From: Rivularia sp. PCC 7116
GTDB taxonomy: Bacteria > Cyanobacteriota > Cyanobacteriia > Cyanobacteriales > Nostocaceae
Length of the DNA stretch: 64,000 nt
Assembly (NCBI RefSeq): GCF_000316665.1
Contig: NC_019678.1
Location: forward strand, 7,907,001-7,971,000
Direction of reading: 5' to 3'
The notes beneath the pieces are model-generated. The model saw nothing but the letters and a program-made list of their open reading frames with translations, ran no database searches and had not been told where the DNA came from. This document shows, piece by piece, positions 27,309-35,964 of this stretch (positions within the stretch are counted from its first letter, which is position 1; each line of letters begins with the position of its first letter). The position numbers were made by a program, and so were the translations under genes.

Positions 27309-27623
27309 TTACCACTTGGCTTTATTGATTGCTGCTATCGCTATAGGAGCAAGTGCGCCAATGAGTGGTATTATGGGAAACGCTCCACCAGCAACAGCTT
27401 CAAGTTCTTCTTCACTCAATTCACCAGACTCAGCAGCAGCTTTTTGACGTTTTTCAATTTCAGTGACTAGTTCGTCACCAGTGAACTCAAAGCCGTGTTT
27501 TGCTCCTAAATCTACAACCGCTTGACGGTCATTTTCTGCCTGCATTGCTTGAGCTAATTCTTCTTGAATTGTGCTGTCTTGTGCAACTTTATCTAAGAAT
27601 TTATTTACTGCTTCAATACTCAT
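27309..27623 (-). CDS. Nif11-leader RiPP precursor 3 (core without Cys, Ser or Thr)
   Basis: A 104-residue precursor with the standard 80-residue leader ending EEELEAVAGG and a short 24-residue core that begins AFPIIPLIGALAP and ends NKAKW. The core has no Cys, Ser or Thr at all, so LanM has nothing to dehydrate. It is strongly hydrophobic (Ile, Ala, Pro, Leu). Either it is exported with other modifications or acts unmodified. The leader DNA is almost identical to that of precursor 1, pointing to recent duplication with core replacement. Confidence 0.88.
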   Translation of the reverse strand: MSIEAVNKFLDKVAQDSTIQEELAQAMQAENDRQAVVDLGAKHGFEFTGDELVTEIEKRQKAAAESGELSEEELEAVAGGAFPIIPLIGALAPIAIAAINKAKW

Positions 27624-28002
27624 TGTTGTTACCCTATGCGATTGCTGTCATTAAAGATTTTGTTTGAGTTGGCGCTTTTGTGTTACATCGAATTGATTGT
27701 ATTTCGCCGAACTTCGTATCCTATACTATGTTCTTTTTTGGTGGCAATTAACAGTGTATTTACTTATTTTGTATATTGGCAAAAAAGTAAATATTTTCAG
27801 ACTAACCATTCTACTTTTGGAGGGTTGATTATGTATTCAATGGTTAGACTTGAGGAATACCATGCCAATCAATTGAACATAGCCCTTTTCCCTTGAGTGC
27901 ATATATGTTCTCAAGCTACCTACACTAATCAAATAAAGATGCCGAGGAGAGAACTCATCCTTAAAAGCTCAGAATTATAAGCAAAAAGCCAAGTTTAATA
28001 GC
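27624..28002. other. Spacer between the two precursor subgroups
   Basis: About 380 bases upstream of precursor 3. An 86-codon plus-strand open frame here has no visible similarity, signal peptide or coding bias and is not called. A promoter for precursors 3-1 is expected here. No repeat was recognised. Confidence 0.4.
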
Positions 28003-28332
28003 TTACCACTTAGCTTTAGCAATAACACCTCCAGTTATACCAGCAGTCATGGCAATTCCTCCTGCCACGAAAAAGGTTGTAGCTGGGGTAGCACCACCTG
28101 CAACAGCTTCGAGTTCTTCTTCACTCAGCTCACCCGCATCAGCAGCAGCCTGTTGGCGTTTTTCGATTTCCTGCATTAGCTCATCACCAGTGAAATCATA
28201 GCCTTTGTTATTAGCCAACTCTGTTACAGCTTGACGATCGTTTTCAGATTGCATCGCTTTTGCTAGTTCTTCTTGCAGTTGGGCATCTTCTGCAACTTTG
28301 GTCAAAAATTGATTGACTGCTTCTACACTCAT
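28003..28332 (-). CDS. Nif11-leader RiPP precursor 4 (Cys-free core, ends AKW)
   Basis: A 109-residue precursor from MSVEAVNQFLTKV; AAAGG lies about 10 bases upstream, and the 16 extra codons before it are not leader-like. The 80-residue leader differs from precursors 1-3 (EDAQLQEELAKAMQSENDRQAVTELANNKGYDF) and ends EEELEAVAGG. The 29-residue core begins ATPATTFFVAGG, is Gly- and Thr-rich, has no Cys and ends AKAKW. A second AGG inside the core could be misread as a cleavage site; the conserved leader length argues for the first. Confidence 0.88.
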   Translation of the reverse strand: MSVEAVNQFLTKVAEDAQLQEELAKAMQSENDRQAVTELANNKGYDFTGDELMQEIEKRQQAAADAGELSEEELEAVAGGATPATTFFVAGGIAMTAGITGGVIAKAKW

Positions 28333-28452
28333 GAATGATAACCTTTGTAAATGAACTAAATGCCAATATTGATTTTGCAAAAGTGAAGCTTTTTACTTTA
28401 TATGCAGCCATATATTTGTAGTAGTGAATAGGCTGAACTATAAAGAATTAAG

Positions 28453-28782
28453 TTACCACTTTGCATAGCGTTTTATTACTGCTCCGCCAATTGCGCCACT
28501 TGCTCCCATAATAGTGACGACAAGCGCTCCTGCTGGGGTAGCACCACCTGCAACTGCTTCGAGTTCTTCTTCACTTAGTTCCCCAGAATCGATAATAGCC
28601 TGTTGACGGTTCTTAATTTCCTCCCAGAGTTCATCTGATGTGAACTGAAAGCCTTCTTGTGCAGCTAAATCGGTAACAGCTTGACGGTCATTTTCAGATT
28701 CAATCGCTTTCACCAATTTTTGTTGTAACTCTGGATCTTCTGAAACTTTTTCAAAAAATTGGTTAACTGTTTGGGTACTCAT
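28453..28782 (-). CDS. Nif11-leader RiPP precursor 5 (Cys-free core, ends AKW)
   Basis: A 109-residue precursor from MSTQTVNQFFEKV; the nine upstream codons are outside the family pattern. The leader is 80 residues and the most diverged of the five (EDPELQQKLVKAIESENDRQAVTDLAAQEGFQF, WEEIKNRQQ) but ends in the same ELSEEELEAVAGG. The 29-residue core begins ATPAGALVVTIMGASG, has one Ser and two Thr, no Cys, and ends KRYAKW. It is probably the first gene of the minus-strand array, its promoter lying in 28783-29146. Confidence 0.87.
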   Translation of the reverse strand: MSTQTVNQFFEKVSEDPELQQKLVKAIESENDRQAVTDLAAQEGFQFTSDELWEEIKNRQQAIIDSGELSEEELEAVAGGATPAGALVVTIMGASGAIGGAVIKRYAKW

Positions 28783-29146
28783 AATTACTATTAACTTTTC
28801 TGTGTACAAAGACGGTAATCAAATCCTGTCCGCTATTTCTACCACTTGATGAATAACAGCAGGATTACATATATCATCATACAAAGCTCTACACCACAAA
28901 GAGCAACAGTATATTTACTTAGGTTGTATCTATGTAAATCCCGCTGCTAAAATTTTATGTAAAGTAAAAAATAAGTAATTACCACAGTTGCCAATTATTG
29001 TTTTAATTTGAACAATTAGTATTGTTACGTAATTATCATTTCAAGAAATATAAAAACTATAAATTTGACACAGTAATTTTTTATTTACATTACTTCCGTA
29101 CAATACCGGAAACAACAATTCTGTTAGTACATATACAGGAGTTTGA
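28783..29146. promoter_or_regulatory. Divergent control region between precursor array and enzyme operon
   Basis: About 360 bases separate the first precursor gene (minus) from the five-gene operon (plus), so both promoters should be here. For the operon, TTGACA at 29065-29070 is a clear -35-like box; the matching -10 (ATTACT, 29089-29094) is poor. ACAGGAG stands 7 bases before the operon's first ATG. No operator was recognised. Confidence 0.4.
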
Positions 29147-30616
29147 ATGAACAATGCTATTTCTTTCAGTCAAGGCTCGCAGATTCGACCGTTTAACGTT
29201 AACGACAGAGTATGTCTGGCTATTCAACCCTTTATTCAGGAAGTACTCAATCGCTTTGTAGAATGCCAAAATTTAGGTGAGTCTATCAAAGCATCAGTAG
29301 AAAATCATCAGGAGATTGTTGAACAAGCCTTTGAGATAGATAACCATAAGATTGAAGAAAGCTTTACCTTAAAACAAGAATTTCTCTTTCCGGAAGAAAA
29401 CCCTTTATTGTTCATATCCTATGATAATCCCAGCTTTCTACCTTTCCTAAATAAAAAAGGGGTGCAATCAATTAAAGATGAATCCATTTTGCCTGATATT
29501 CATCAATTACTTTATTCTATTGGTCAATCTAAATTCACTTATCAGCAAATTAAGCAGCAAATTAGCGAGCCAATGGTAGATTTGCTGGATAAATTGATTA
29601 AATCCAGCGTTGTTAAAGAAAAACCTGCTGTAGACATAGGAGTTCCTTTAAATACTCCCGGAGTATTTCGATTGCAGCACGCATCGGTATTGTATAGGAC
29701 TAAAACAACAGGTATATTAGTTGACCCACATTTGCATTCCAACTATGGTATTCCAGGATTAAAATCTGATATTAATCGCGCTCAATTGGAAGGTTTAGTT
29801 GATGGTATTTTAATTTCTCATCCTCACTACGATCATTGGCACTATCCTACCTTGATGATGTTTGCGAAGGAAACGCCAATATTTGTGCCGAAAGTGCCTC
29901 GTGCTTCTATTATGTGCGAAGATATGGCAGGACGACTAAAAAGTTTAGGATTTACCAATGTGATTGCAGTTGATTGGTATTCCGAACCGATTAGAATCGG
30001 GGATATTAATATTAATGTTTTACCTTTTTATGGAGAACAAGCTTTAGTACCAGAATTTGATAAGCCCAAATATCCTGAATTAAGAAATTGGGGTAATACC
30101 TATTTAATTGATACTGAATTTTATAAGTCATGGCTGTTAATTGATGCTGGACAAGAACCCAATGGTTCCATGATAGAAGTAGCTGAATACGTGAAAAATA
30201 GTTTCGGTTCTATTGATTTGCTTATCAGTAATTTTCAGCCACTATCCTATAACTCTATTGGTACGAATTTATCTGGATGGGGAATTGATATTGTGGCAAA
30301 TTTACTTAGCAATCCTCAAATATTTTCTGTTACGAACAAACCTGAAGGAGCCTATATTGCTTTGTTAGGACCAAAAGGTGTGGCAGAAGTTTGTAATATA
30401 GTCAATGCTTCTTATTGTTTTCCTTATGCAGATAGTTGGGCAGAAGCTGGAAAATCAGGAATGCACGATGAAGAATTAATTCCTCAAGTTCAAGCTGAAT
30501 TACAAAAAATTGGCTGTTCTACTAAAGTTATTCCTTGGAAAATTGGCGATGGTTATGTAACTCGTAATGTTACGGAATGGAATCTAGAAGCTGGTAATTG
30601 GTATATGAATAATTGA
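29147..30616 (+). CDS. Metallo-beta-lactamase-fold protein 1 of the RiPP operon
   Basis: A 489-residue protein, first of a five-gene plus-strand operon. After a helical N-terminal part (about 1-170) comes a metallo-beta-lactamase fold: FRLQHASVLYRTKTTGILVDPH, the metal motif ISHPHYDHWH (HxHxDH, near residue 224), and WLLIDAGQEPNG with the later metal Asp. It resembles UlaG-like and sialic-acid-hydroxylase-like members rather than hydrolytic lactamases. Some MBL-fold proteins with a di-iron site hydroxylate peptides or carrier-bound amino acids. Peptide tailoring is inferred from context only. Gap to the next gene is 64 bp. Confidence 0.75.
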   Translation: MNNAISFSQGSQIRPFNVNDRVCLAIQPFIQEVLNRFVECQNLGESIKASVENHQEIVEQAFEIDNHKIEESFTLKQEFLFPEENPLLFISYDNPSFLPFLNKKGVQSIKDESILPDIHQLLYSIGQSKFTYQQIKQQISEPMVDLLDKLIKSSVVKEKPAVDIGVPLNTPGVFRLQHASVLYRTKTTGILVDPHLHSNYGIPGLKSDINRAQLEGLVDGILISHPHYDHWHYPTLMMFAKETPIFVPKVPRASIMCEDMAGRLKSLGFTNVIAVDWYSEPIRIGDININVLPFYGEQALVPEFDKPKYPELRNWGNTYLIDTEFYKSWLLIDAGQEPNGSMIEVAEYVKNSFGSIDLLISNFQPLSYNSIGTNLSGWGIDIVANLLSNPQIFSVTNKPEGAYIALLGPKGVAEVCNIVNASYCFPYADSWAEAGKSGMHDEELIPQVQAELQKIGCSTKVIPWKIGDGYVTRNVTEWNLEAGNWYMNN

Positions 30617-30680
30617 TTTATATTTAGTTACTAATTACCAATTCCCTCTTTTCACAAAAATTGTAAATATTCAAAGGAAA

Positions 30681-31301
30681 ATGATATCTTCAATTCAAAC
30701 ACAAAAAAAATGTTATTCACAGCGAAAAGATGCCTTTTCTAATGAATATTTAGAATTTTTAAAGAAAGATATTCTTAATAGTCCTTATTTAGCAGCCAGT
30801 CAACTAAGTGACGGATTTGTGGAAACTCAAGGTTTTTCTGTTGTATTTAAACGCTCAACAATAGCTGAAGTGGAAAAAAAACTTCCATATTTTAAACCTT
30901 ATTTAGATACAGCTTTAAAATCTAGCTGTAATGCGTTTTATTTAAATCCTCTGATTTTGAATAGCGATACTTACGTAGAACCTCATGTAGATTGCAGTAT
31001 ATCTGAGTATGGCATGGAAATGGTGATGCCAAATTTAGTTAGCGTACTGTATGTTCAAGTTCCCTCGGATTTAAAAGGAGGTGAATTAGTATTACAGCAA
31101 AGCGAAGAACAGGTATGGCAAATTACCCCTCAAATCAATACATTACTTTATTTTCTGGGTTGGATAACGCATTCTGTAAATCGAGTCGAGAGTTCTCATA
31201 AACGGATAAGTTTAATTTGCGAGCAATATAATTTAAGCGAATCTCGATTAAATAAAATACCTGATTTTGAAATCAAGTCTGGAAAAGACAGTGGAAAATA
31301 A
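30681..31301 (+). CDS. 2-oxoglutarate/Fe(II) oxygenase, prolyl-hydroxylase-like
   Basis: A 206-residue enzyme with the facial triad of the family: His102-x-Asp104 (VEPHVDCS) and His164 (WITHSVNRVESS), followed by Lys174-Arg175, the position that binds the 2-oxoglutarate carboxylate. The GGELVLQQ strand between them is typical of P4Hc/prolyl-4-hydroxylase-like members. In a cluster whose precursor 1 core has five prolines and precursors 2 and 3 also carry prolines, hydroxylation of core residues is a natural guess. The gene starts after AAAGGAAA and ends 41 bp before the next gene. Confidence 0.82.
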   Translation: MISSIQTQKKCYSQRKDAFSNEYLEFLKKDILNSPYLAASQLSDGFVETQGFSVVFKRSTIAEVEKKLPYFKPYLDTALKSSCNAFYLNPLILNSDTYVEPHVDCSISEYGMEMVMPNLVSVLYVQVPSDLKGGELVLQQSEEQVWQITPQINTLLYFLGWITHSVNRVESSHKRISLICEQYNLSESRLNKIPDFEIKSGKDSGK

Positions 31302-31342
31302 AAATTAGCTTTGAACAATTTTAAATAAAATGCGAAATAATT

Positions 31343-32443
31343 ATGATAGTAACTAATTCTCTGACAGATTATTTAAGTTTATTAAACTCTTTTGTGCCAA
31401 GGGAGTTAATTGCAGAGTCAGAATGGAGAAAATTCAATCACATAGGAAATATTTTACCAAGTGCGCTGACGACTTTTTTCGGATTTGAATCTCGTTTGGG
31501 AATTCCAGAAGCACATGGTGATTTTCTCATTTGTGCTGATGCTCACGAAGCAGGGCGTAGGGTATTAGCTGCTAATAGTTATGATATTGATTTACCTACT
31601 GAATTATTGCACCATCCTGTATGGATGAATATCCGCAAATTTAGTACTAATTGGGAAAGTGAGGCATCACCTCTTTACGACAAAATTACCAATGTCTGGC
31701 TAGAATTTGATGTTGGAAATGAAACAAAAGATTTACCAGTTCCGAGTTGCTTTTTTGGACCAAAAAACCTTTATAATACACCTGCTGTAGATTCAGAACA
31801 TCCATATAAATGGATATGGGAAAATGCTTTACCGCTGTTGTTAGGAAGAAGCTTTCCAAAATCCGTCGAAAACAATATTGTAAAATGTTTTGCGGCATTA
31901 CCAGAAAATGCTTATGTTTTCCAAGTTGGGTTAATGTTGGCAAGAGAATGGGATGGTGTCAGGCTTTGTATTCGTAATATTTCACCTGAGAAAATTATCG
32001 ATTATTTAAAGAGTTTAGATTGGCAAGGAGATTTGAATAATTTACAACTACAGTTAAATAATATTTCGCCATTAGTTGACCGTATTGATTTAGATATTGA
32101 TGTTACCGAAGGTCTCGGTGATAAAATTGGTTTAGAATGTTATTTAAACAAACAGCCACAATTTGAAAAACGCTGGAGTTTGTTTTTAGATAATTTATTA
32201 TTAAAAGGATTGTGTTTTCCTAAAAAGCAACAAGCTTTATTGACATATCCAGGATATATTCAAGAAAAAATGAATCCTTCTTTATGGCCTTTAAGTTTAC
32301 GAAAAATTTCTAAAATATTAGGTGATAGTTATGAATGGGTCATATTTAAAGGCATTCATCACATTAAACTGAATTACTGCGATGCAGAAATCAAGGAAGC
32401 TAAAGCTTATTTATACGTTAGTCGAAGTTTGATTAGAGGTTGA
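31343..32443 (+). CDS. Unrecognised 366-residue protein of the RiPP operon
   Basis: I do not recognise this family. The protein is soluble (no signal, no membrane helix) and appears mixed alpha/beta. Segments that look structured are AHGDFLICADAHEAGRRVLA (about 55-75), VFQVGLMLAREWDGVRLCIRNIS, IDLDIDVTEGLGDKIGLECYL and FKGIHHIKLNYCDAEIKEAKAYLYV at the C-terminus. The repeated pattern of long strands ending in a conserved acidic or basic residue could suit a barrel, for example an ABBA-type prenyltransferase, but no signature proves it. It is co-directional and tightly spaced within the operon, so a role in peptide tailoring is likely. Confidence 0.7.
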   Translation: MIVTNSLTDYLSLLNSFVPRELIAESEWRKFNHIGNILPSALTTFFGFESRLGIPEAHGDFLICADAHEAGRRVLAANSYDIDLPTELLHHPVWMNIRKFSTNWESEASPLYDKITNVWLEFDVGNETKDLPVPSCFFGPKNLYNTPAVDSEHPYKWIWENALPLLLGRSFPKSVENNIVKCFAALPENAYVFQVGLMLAREWDGVRLCIRNISPEKIIDYLKSLDWQGDLNNLQLQLNNISPLVDRIDLDIDVTEGLGDKIGLECYLNKQPQFEKRWSLFLDNLLLKGLCFPKKQQALLTYPGYIQEKMNPSLWPLSLRKISKILGDSYEWVIFKGIHHIKLNYCDAEIKEAKAYLYVSRSLIRG

Positions 32444-32507
32444 TGAATATTAAATATATCAATCATGTCAAAAAAATAGGTAATTTAATAGTTATTATCA
32501 GAATATT

Positions 32508-34319
32508 ATGTTAGTTTCGGAAATCTTACGATTTTTACCAGATTCTTTAGAATGGATGGTTTTATTTGATTTACCAGCTATTCAAAAGTTGACAAATCTA
32601 TCCACCATTAAGGCAATGTATCACCTTCCGGAGGATATAGATTTAGAGCCTCATAGTCATATTGTTTTGACTAGCGCCGGACGTTTTTTAGCTTTTCAAA
32701 ATCAGCTAAAATTAGTAGAGGCTATTTCTCAAGAAGAGTTATCGGTTGAACTTACATCTTCTTTAGCCAATCGCTTTCAAAATCGTTTGAAATTAGTCCC
32801 GGTAGATGAATCACACTGCTTAGGTTTGGGAGAACAACCTCCTTTTTCACCAGTTATATTGCATCTCAGACTTGAAAATGATTTGGGTAGAGCGACAGCA
32901 ATTTTTGAACGCGAACCTTCTTTTGAACATTATGAATTGTTGCGAGCTGTAGGTGTGAAATTTACGGGAGGTGAATTAAAAGACGATTATTATTTAGCGC
33001 GTTTTCAAAATCGTTTGCCCGTACATATTCACGCTGGGATTCTATCTCATTTTAGCCGCACTGCACACTGCAATATATTTTTCTTCCAGCATGGAAATAT
33101 TGATAATGCTTTAGAAGATGGTTTATTGAAAGCTTCTCAAGTCAGGATAAATTGGACAAAGCAGCAATGCTTGCAAAGTTTAACGCAATTAGCAACTATT
33201 TCCTGCGAAAAAACTCTGAGTATGACTTGTCAACCACCTGCACCCCAAAAACCCTTTGCTTATGGTGATTTAGTGCCTTTAGGATTTGTTCTCAAGGCAC
33301 TAAATGAGGTGGATACAAAAGAAAATTCAGAACTTGATACTGCTAAACAAAAATTGCAGCAATTCTTATTAAATCAGCAACAAGATCAGCTATGGGCATT
33401 TCATACACAGCGATTGATTACCGCTACAGATTCATCATTGGTGCTATTAGGATTGGATAAACCCGAATCTGTAGAAGCTCTGGAGAGATTTTCTGATGGT
33501 GAGGGAGGATATTATCCCCAACTGTGGTCAAAATATCAAGAACCGGGTAAAATGCTGCTGGATGAAAGTTGCAGTCATTGGTGTCAACCTGATTATGCAA
33601 CTACCTGCTTAGTTCGATGGCTGCGGAATTCGGCAGGTTTGGAAACTAAAACCGATTTGGAATATTTAGCTGATGGCTTCTCTCAACGTGCGGGTTTATA
33701 TTTTGCCAACCCTTACTTAGTAGACTGGATGCTTGCAGAAGCAATTCGCGAAGATAAAAATGCTGCCACTTTACGAGAGAGATTGCTTGTAGAGATAATC
33801 GCAAGTATGAATGAGGATTTCTCTTTCGGTAAATACGATGTGGCATTATCTACCGCACTAGGTATTTTAACTTTGGCAGCTTTAGGAGTTAGCGATCGCA
33901 CTATTTGCGCTGCTCAATTAAGATTGTTGGAATTAATCGGTGAGAAGTCGTCTATTTCGATTCCTTTCTATTCTACTTTATGTCATGATTCAGAACTAAA
34001 TTCCCAGGAAAAATTGGCATTACAGTTAAACGAAACGTTTACTAGAAGTAAGGATGGACAAAAACAAATTCGTAGCATAAACGGACAACTTCACAGTATT
34101 TCTCTTTATCTCGATACCCATGAGATGATTACTACAGCAATATGTGCTTTAGCTTTAGATCGAAATAGCGATTTAAATAAATGGCAGGTTAATAGAAATT
34201 CAAGCAATAGTAATTATAGTAATTCTTGCCATCCTCGCTATCAGTGTAAAACTCATTCGCAGTATATAGCAAAGTTTGCTTTGCCACCTTATCTAAAAAA
34301 ATGTGCTGTAAGTCTATAG
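32508..34319 (+). CDS. Terpene-cyclase-like alpha/alpha toroid protein of the RiPP operon
   Basis: A 603-residue protein. The N-terminal 240 residues are not recognised. From about 250 the sequence shows repeats like those of the squalene-cyclase/prenyltransferase alpha-toroid superfamily: QLWAFHTQRLITATDSSLVLLGL, WCQPDYATTCLVRWLR, FGKYDVALSTALGILTLAALG and SLYLDTHEMITTAICALAL. No DxDD or DxxDD-type catalytic motif is visible, so it is probably not an active terpene cyclase. LanC cyclases share the same general toroid architecture, so this protein could take over a ring-forming or binding role lost by LanM; that is speculation. Most substitutions expected of a normal enzyme family are unknown to me. 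Confidence 0.65.
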   Translation: MLVSEILRFLPDSLEWMVLFDLPAIQKLTNLSTIKAMYHLPEDIDLEPHSHIVLTSAGRFLAFQNQLKLVEAISQEELSVELTSSLANRFQNRLKLVPVDESHCLGLGEQPPFSPVILHLRLENDLGRATAIFEREPSFEHYELLRAVGVKFTGGELKDDYYLARFQNRLPVHIHAGILSHFSRTAHCNIFFFQHGNIDNALEDGLLKASQVRINWTKQQCLQSLTQLATISCEKTLSMTCQPPAPQKPFAYGDLVPLGFVLKALNEVDTKENSELDTAKQKLQQFLLNQQQDQLWAFHTQRLITATDSSLVLLGLDKPESVEALERFSDGEGGYYPQLWSKYQEPGKMLLDESCSHWCQPDYATTCLVRWLRNSAGLETKTDLEYLADGFSQRAGLYFANPYLVDWMLAEAIREDKNAATLRERLLVEIIASMNEDFSFGKYDVALSTALGILTLAALGVSDRTICAAQLRLLELIGEKSSISIPFYSTLCHDSELNSQEKLALQLNETFTRSKDGQKQIRSINGQLHSISLYLDTHEMITTAICALALDRNSDLNKWQVNRNSSNSNYSNSCHPRYQCKTHSQYIAKFALPPYLKKCAVSL

Positions 34320-34466
34320 ATTTGAGGTGAAATTAATATTGCTGGGACAAAATTATCTATAGATAAGGAACAGTTTGAAGGAAAAATTATGCATAACCAT
34401 AGTGATAATTTTGTTTATCGTAATTTTCCTTTATTTTACTAATGATGTATAGAGAAAATAAAAAAA

Positions 34467-35939
34467 ATGCAAATTCATATGATTGGACATGCATCCATTT
34501 TTGTAAAAACTCAGGATGCTAAAATTTTGATGGACCCAGTTTTATGGGACCCTTTTTGCGAAGGATTAAATGAAACTTGTCCTAAACGAGAATTAATTCC
34601 GGAAAAACTACCTGAATTTGATTTTCTGGTTATTTCTCATCAACATTTAGACCATTTCGATCTGCGTTCCCTTGCTTATCTTCCTAAAAACATTGATGTT
34701 TTAGTTCCTAAAGACGCTCTTATTATCGATAGCTTGCGTCAACTGGGTTATTCTAATATCTACCCATTAAAAGAATTTCAAAAAGTCAGAATCGGTTCTA
34801 CTACATTGATGACTACTCGTTCCGAAGTCAGAGTACCAGAATTTGGCATGGTATTCGCTGATGATTCGGGGGTATTTTGGAATACTGTAGATACATATTT
34901 TGCTCCTCCAACAATTCAAGCCGTGAAGGCAATTTATCCCCAAATAGACTTTTTATTAGCTACTTGGCATATTAGCTTAGAAAATAAGTATCAGCAGAAT
35001 AAAAATACTGAGTTTCCGTTTGAATTATACGGACAATTAATGAATTTGATTCAATTAGTTGAACCACAAGCTATTGCTCCCGGCGCGCAAGGTTGGAAAT
35101 ATATTAACGAAGCAGCATGGCAAAATCAAATAGTTTTCCCGCTCACAAGAGAGCGTTTTTGCCACGATATCAAACAAGTTTTACCCGATATAAATAATAA
35201 TATTTTTGTTTTAGACCCCGGTGATATCCTAACATTAGAACGAGGAGATTATAATTTAGAATCAGCAGGGTGCGATTATGTCAAAACAATTGTTGATGAT
35301 AGAGAATGTTTGGAATTTGCACCAGTAAAAGTAGGGGCGAATTTAATCGATCCTAATTCAGATAGACATGATATTGACTTGATGCAACAGACAATACATC
35401 AAGCTTTACGGGTAGATTTATGCGATTTTATTAAAGAATATCAGCATAATCTATTTTTGAATAACCAACGCTGGCAGGTTATTTATCAATTAGAAATTAC
35501 CTATCCGGAAATCACCGAGACATACCATATTGATTTCTCGAATTCAAAAATTAAAATAAAAGAAGGGCGCAATCCTTTAGCTAATTTATTTACCTATATT
35601 ACCGCATCTAGTTTGTACAATTTGATTAATAAAAAAATAGATTGGGATTATCTTTACTGTAGTGGGGAATATCGTAATTTTCATAAAGTCTATTCTCTAG
35701 CTAAGTTAGGTATTTTAACTCCAGCAGAAGATACCTTATTAGATCCAATTTCCATAAAATACTCTTCTGAATATGTCGCCGGAGAACATATAAAAACAGA
35801 ACTATCAAAAATTATGGAAACTCACGATATATCTATACCCAATAATTCAAACATAGAAGAAAAATCTAGTACCATGTTGAATTTAGGTAATATATTAATA
35901 AAAATGAAAAAAAATCAAAAAGAGTCAACTATATCTTAA
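34467..35939 (+). CDS. Metallo-beta-lactamase-fold protein 2 of the RiPP operon
   Basis: A 490-residue protein starting directly in an MBL fold: MQIHMIGHASIFVKTQDAK, DPVLWDPF, the metal motif ISHQHLDHFDLRSL (HxHxDH near residue 57) and later VFADDSGVFWNTVDTY. The layout and the long C-terminal part (about 280-460; NPLANLFTYITASSLYNLINKKIDWDYLY) recall the non-Rieske part of CMP-N-acetylneuraminate hydroxylase-like proteins. It is last in the operon, 147 bp after the toroid protein, and converges with the metalloprotease gene 25 bp away. Whether it oxidises or hydrolyses the peptide is unknown. Confidence 0.72.
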   Translation: MQIHMIGHASIFVKTQDAKILMDPVLWDPFCEGLNETCPKRELIPEKLPEFDFLVISHQHLDHFDLRSLAYLPKNIDVLVPKDALIIDSLRQLGYSNIYPLKEFQKVRIGSTTLMTTRSEVRVPEFGMVFADDSGVFWNTVDTYFAPPTIQAVKAIYPQIDFLLATWHISLENKYQQNKNTEFPFELYGQLMNLIQLVEPQAIAPGAQGWKYINEAAWQNQIVFPLTRERFCHDIKQVLPDINNNIFVLDPGDILTLERGDYNLESAGCDYVKTIVDDRECLEFAPVKVGANLIDPNSDRHDIDLMQQTIHQALRVDLCDFIKEYQHNLFLNNQRWQVIYQLEITYPEITETYHIDFSNSKIKIKEGRNPLANLFTYITASSLYNLINKKIDWDYLYCSGEYRNFHKVYSLAKLGILTPAEDTLLDPISIKYSSEYVAGEHIKTELSKIMETHDISIPNNSNIEEKSSTMLNLGNILIKMKKNQKESTIS

Positions 35940-35964
35940 TTTATCTACTTTCCGTGAGTTTTGT

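Noticed and set aside
26377-28782. Precursors of ordinary lanthipeptides with thioether rings
   Set aside because: No Cys in any core or leader, and the LanM cyclase lacks zinc ligands.
32508-34319. Functional squalene-hopene or other terpene cyclase
   Set aside because: Toroid-like repeats are present but no DxDD or DxxDD-type catalytic motif, and the N-terminal 240 residues do not fit that family.
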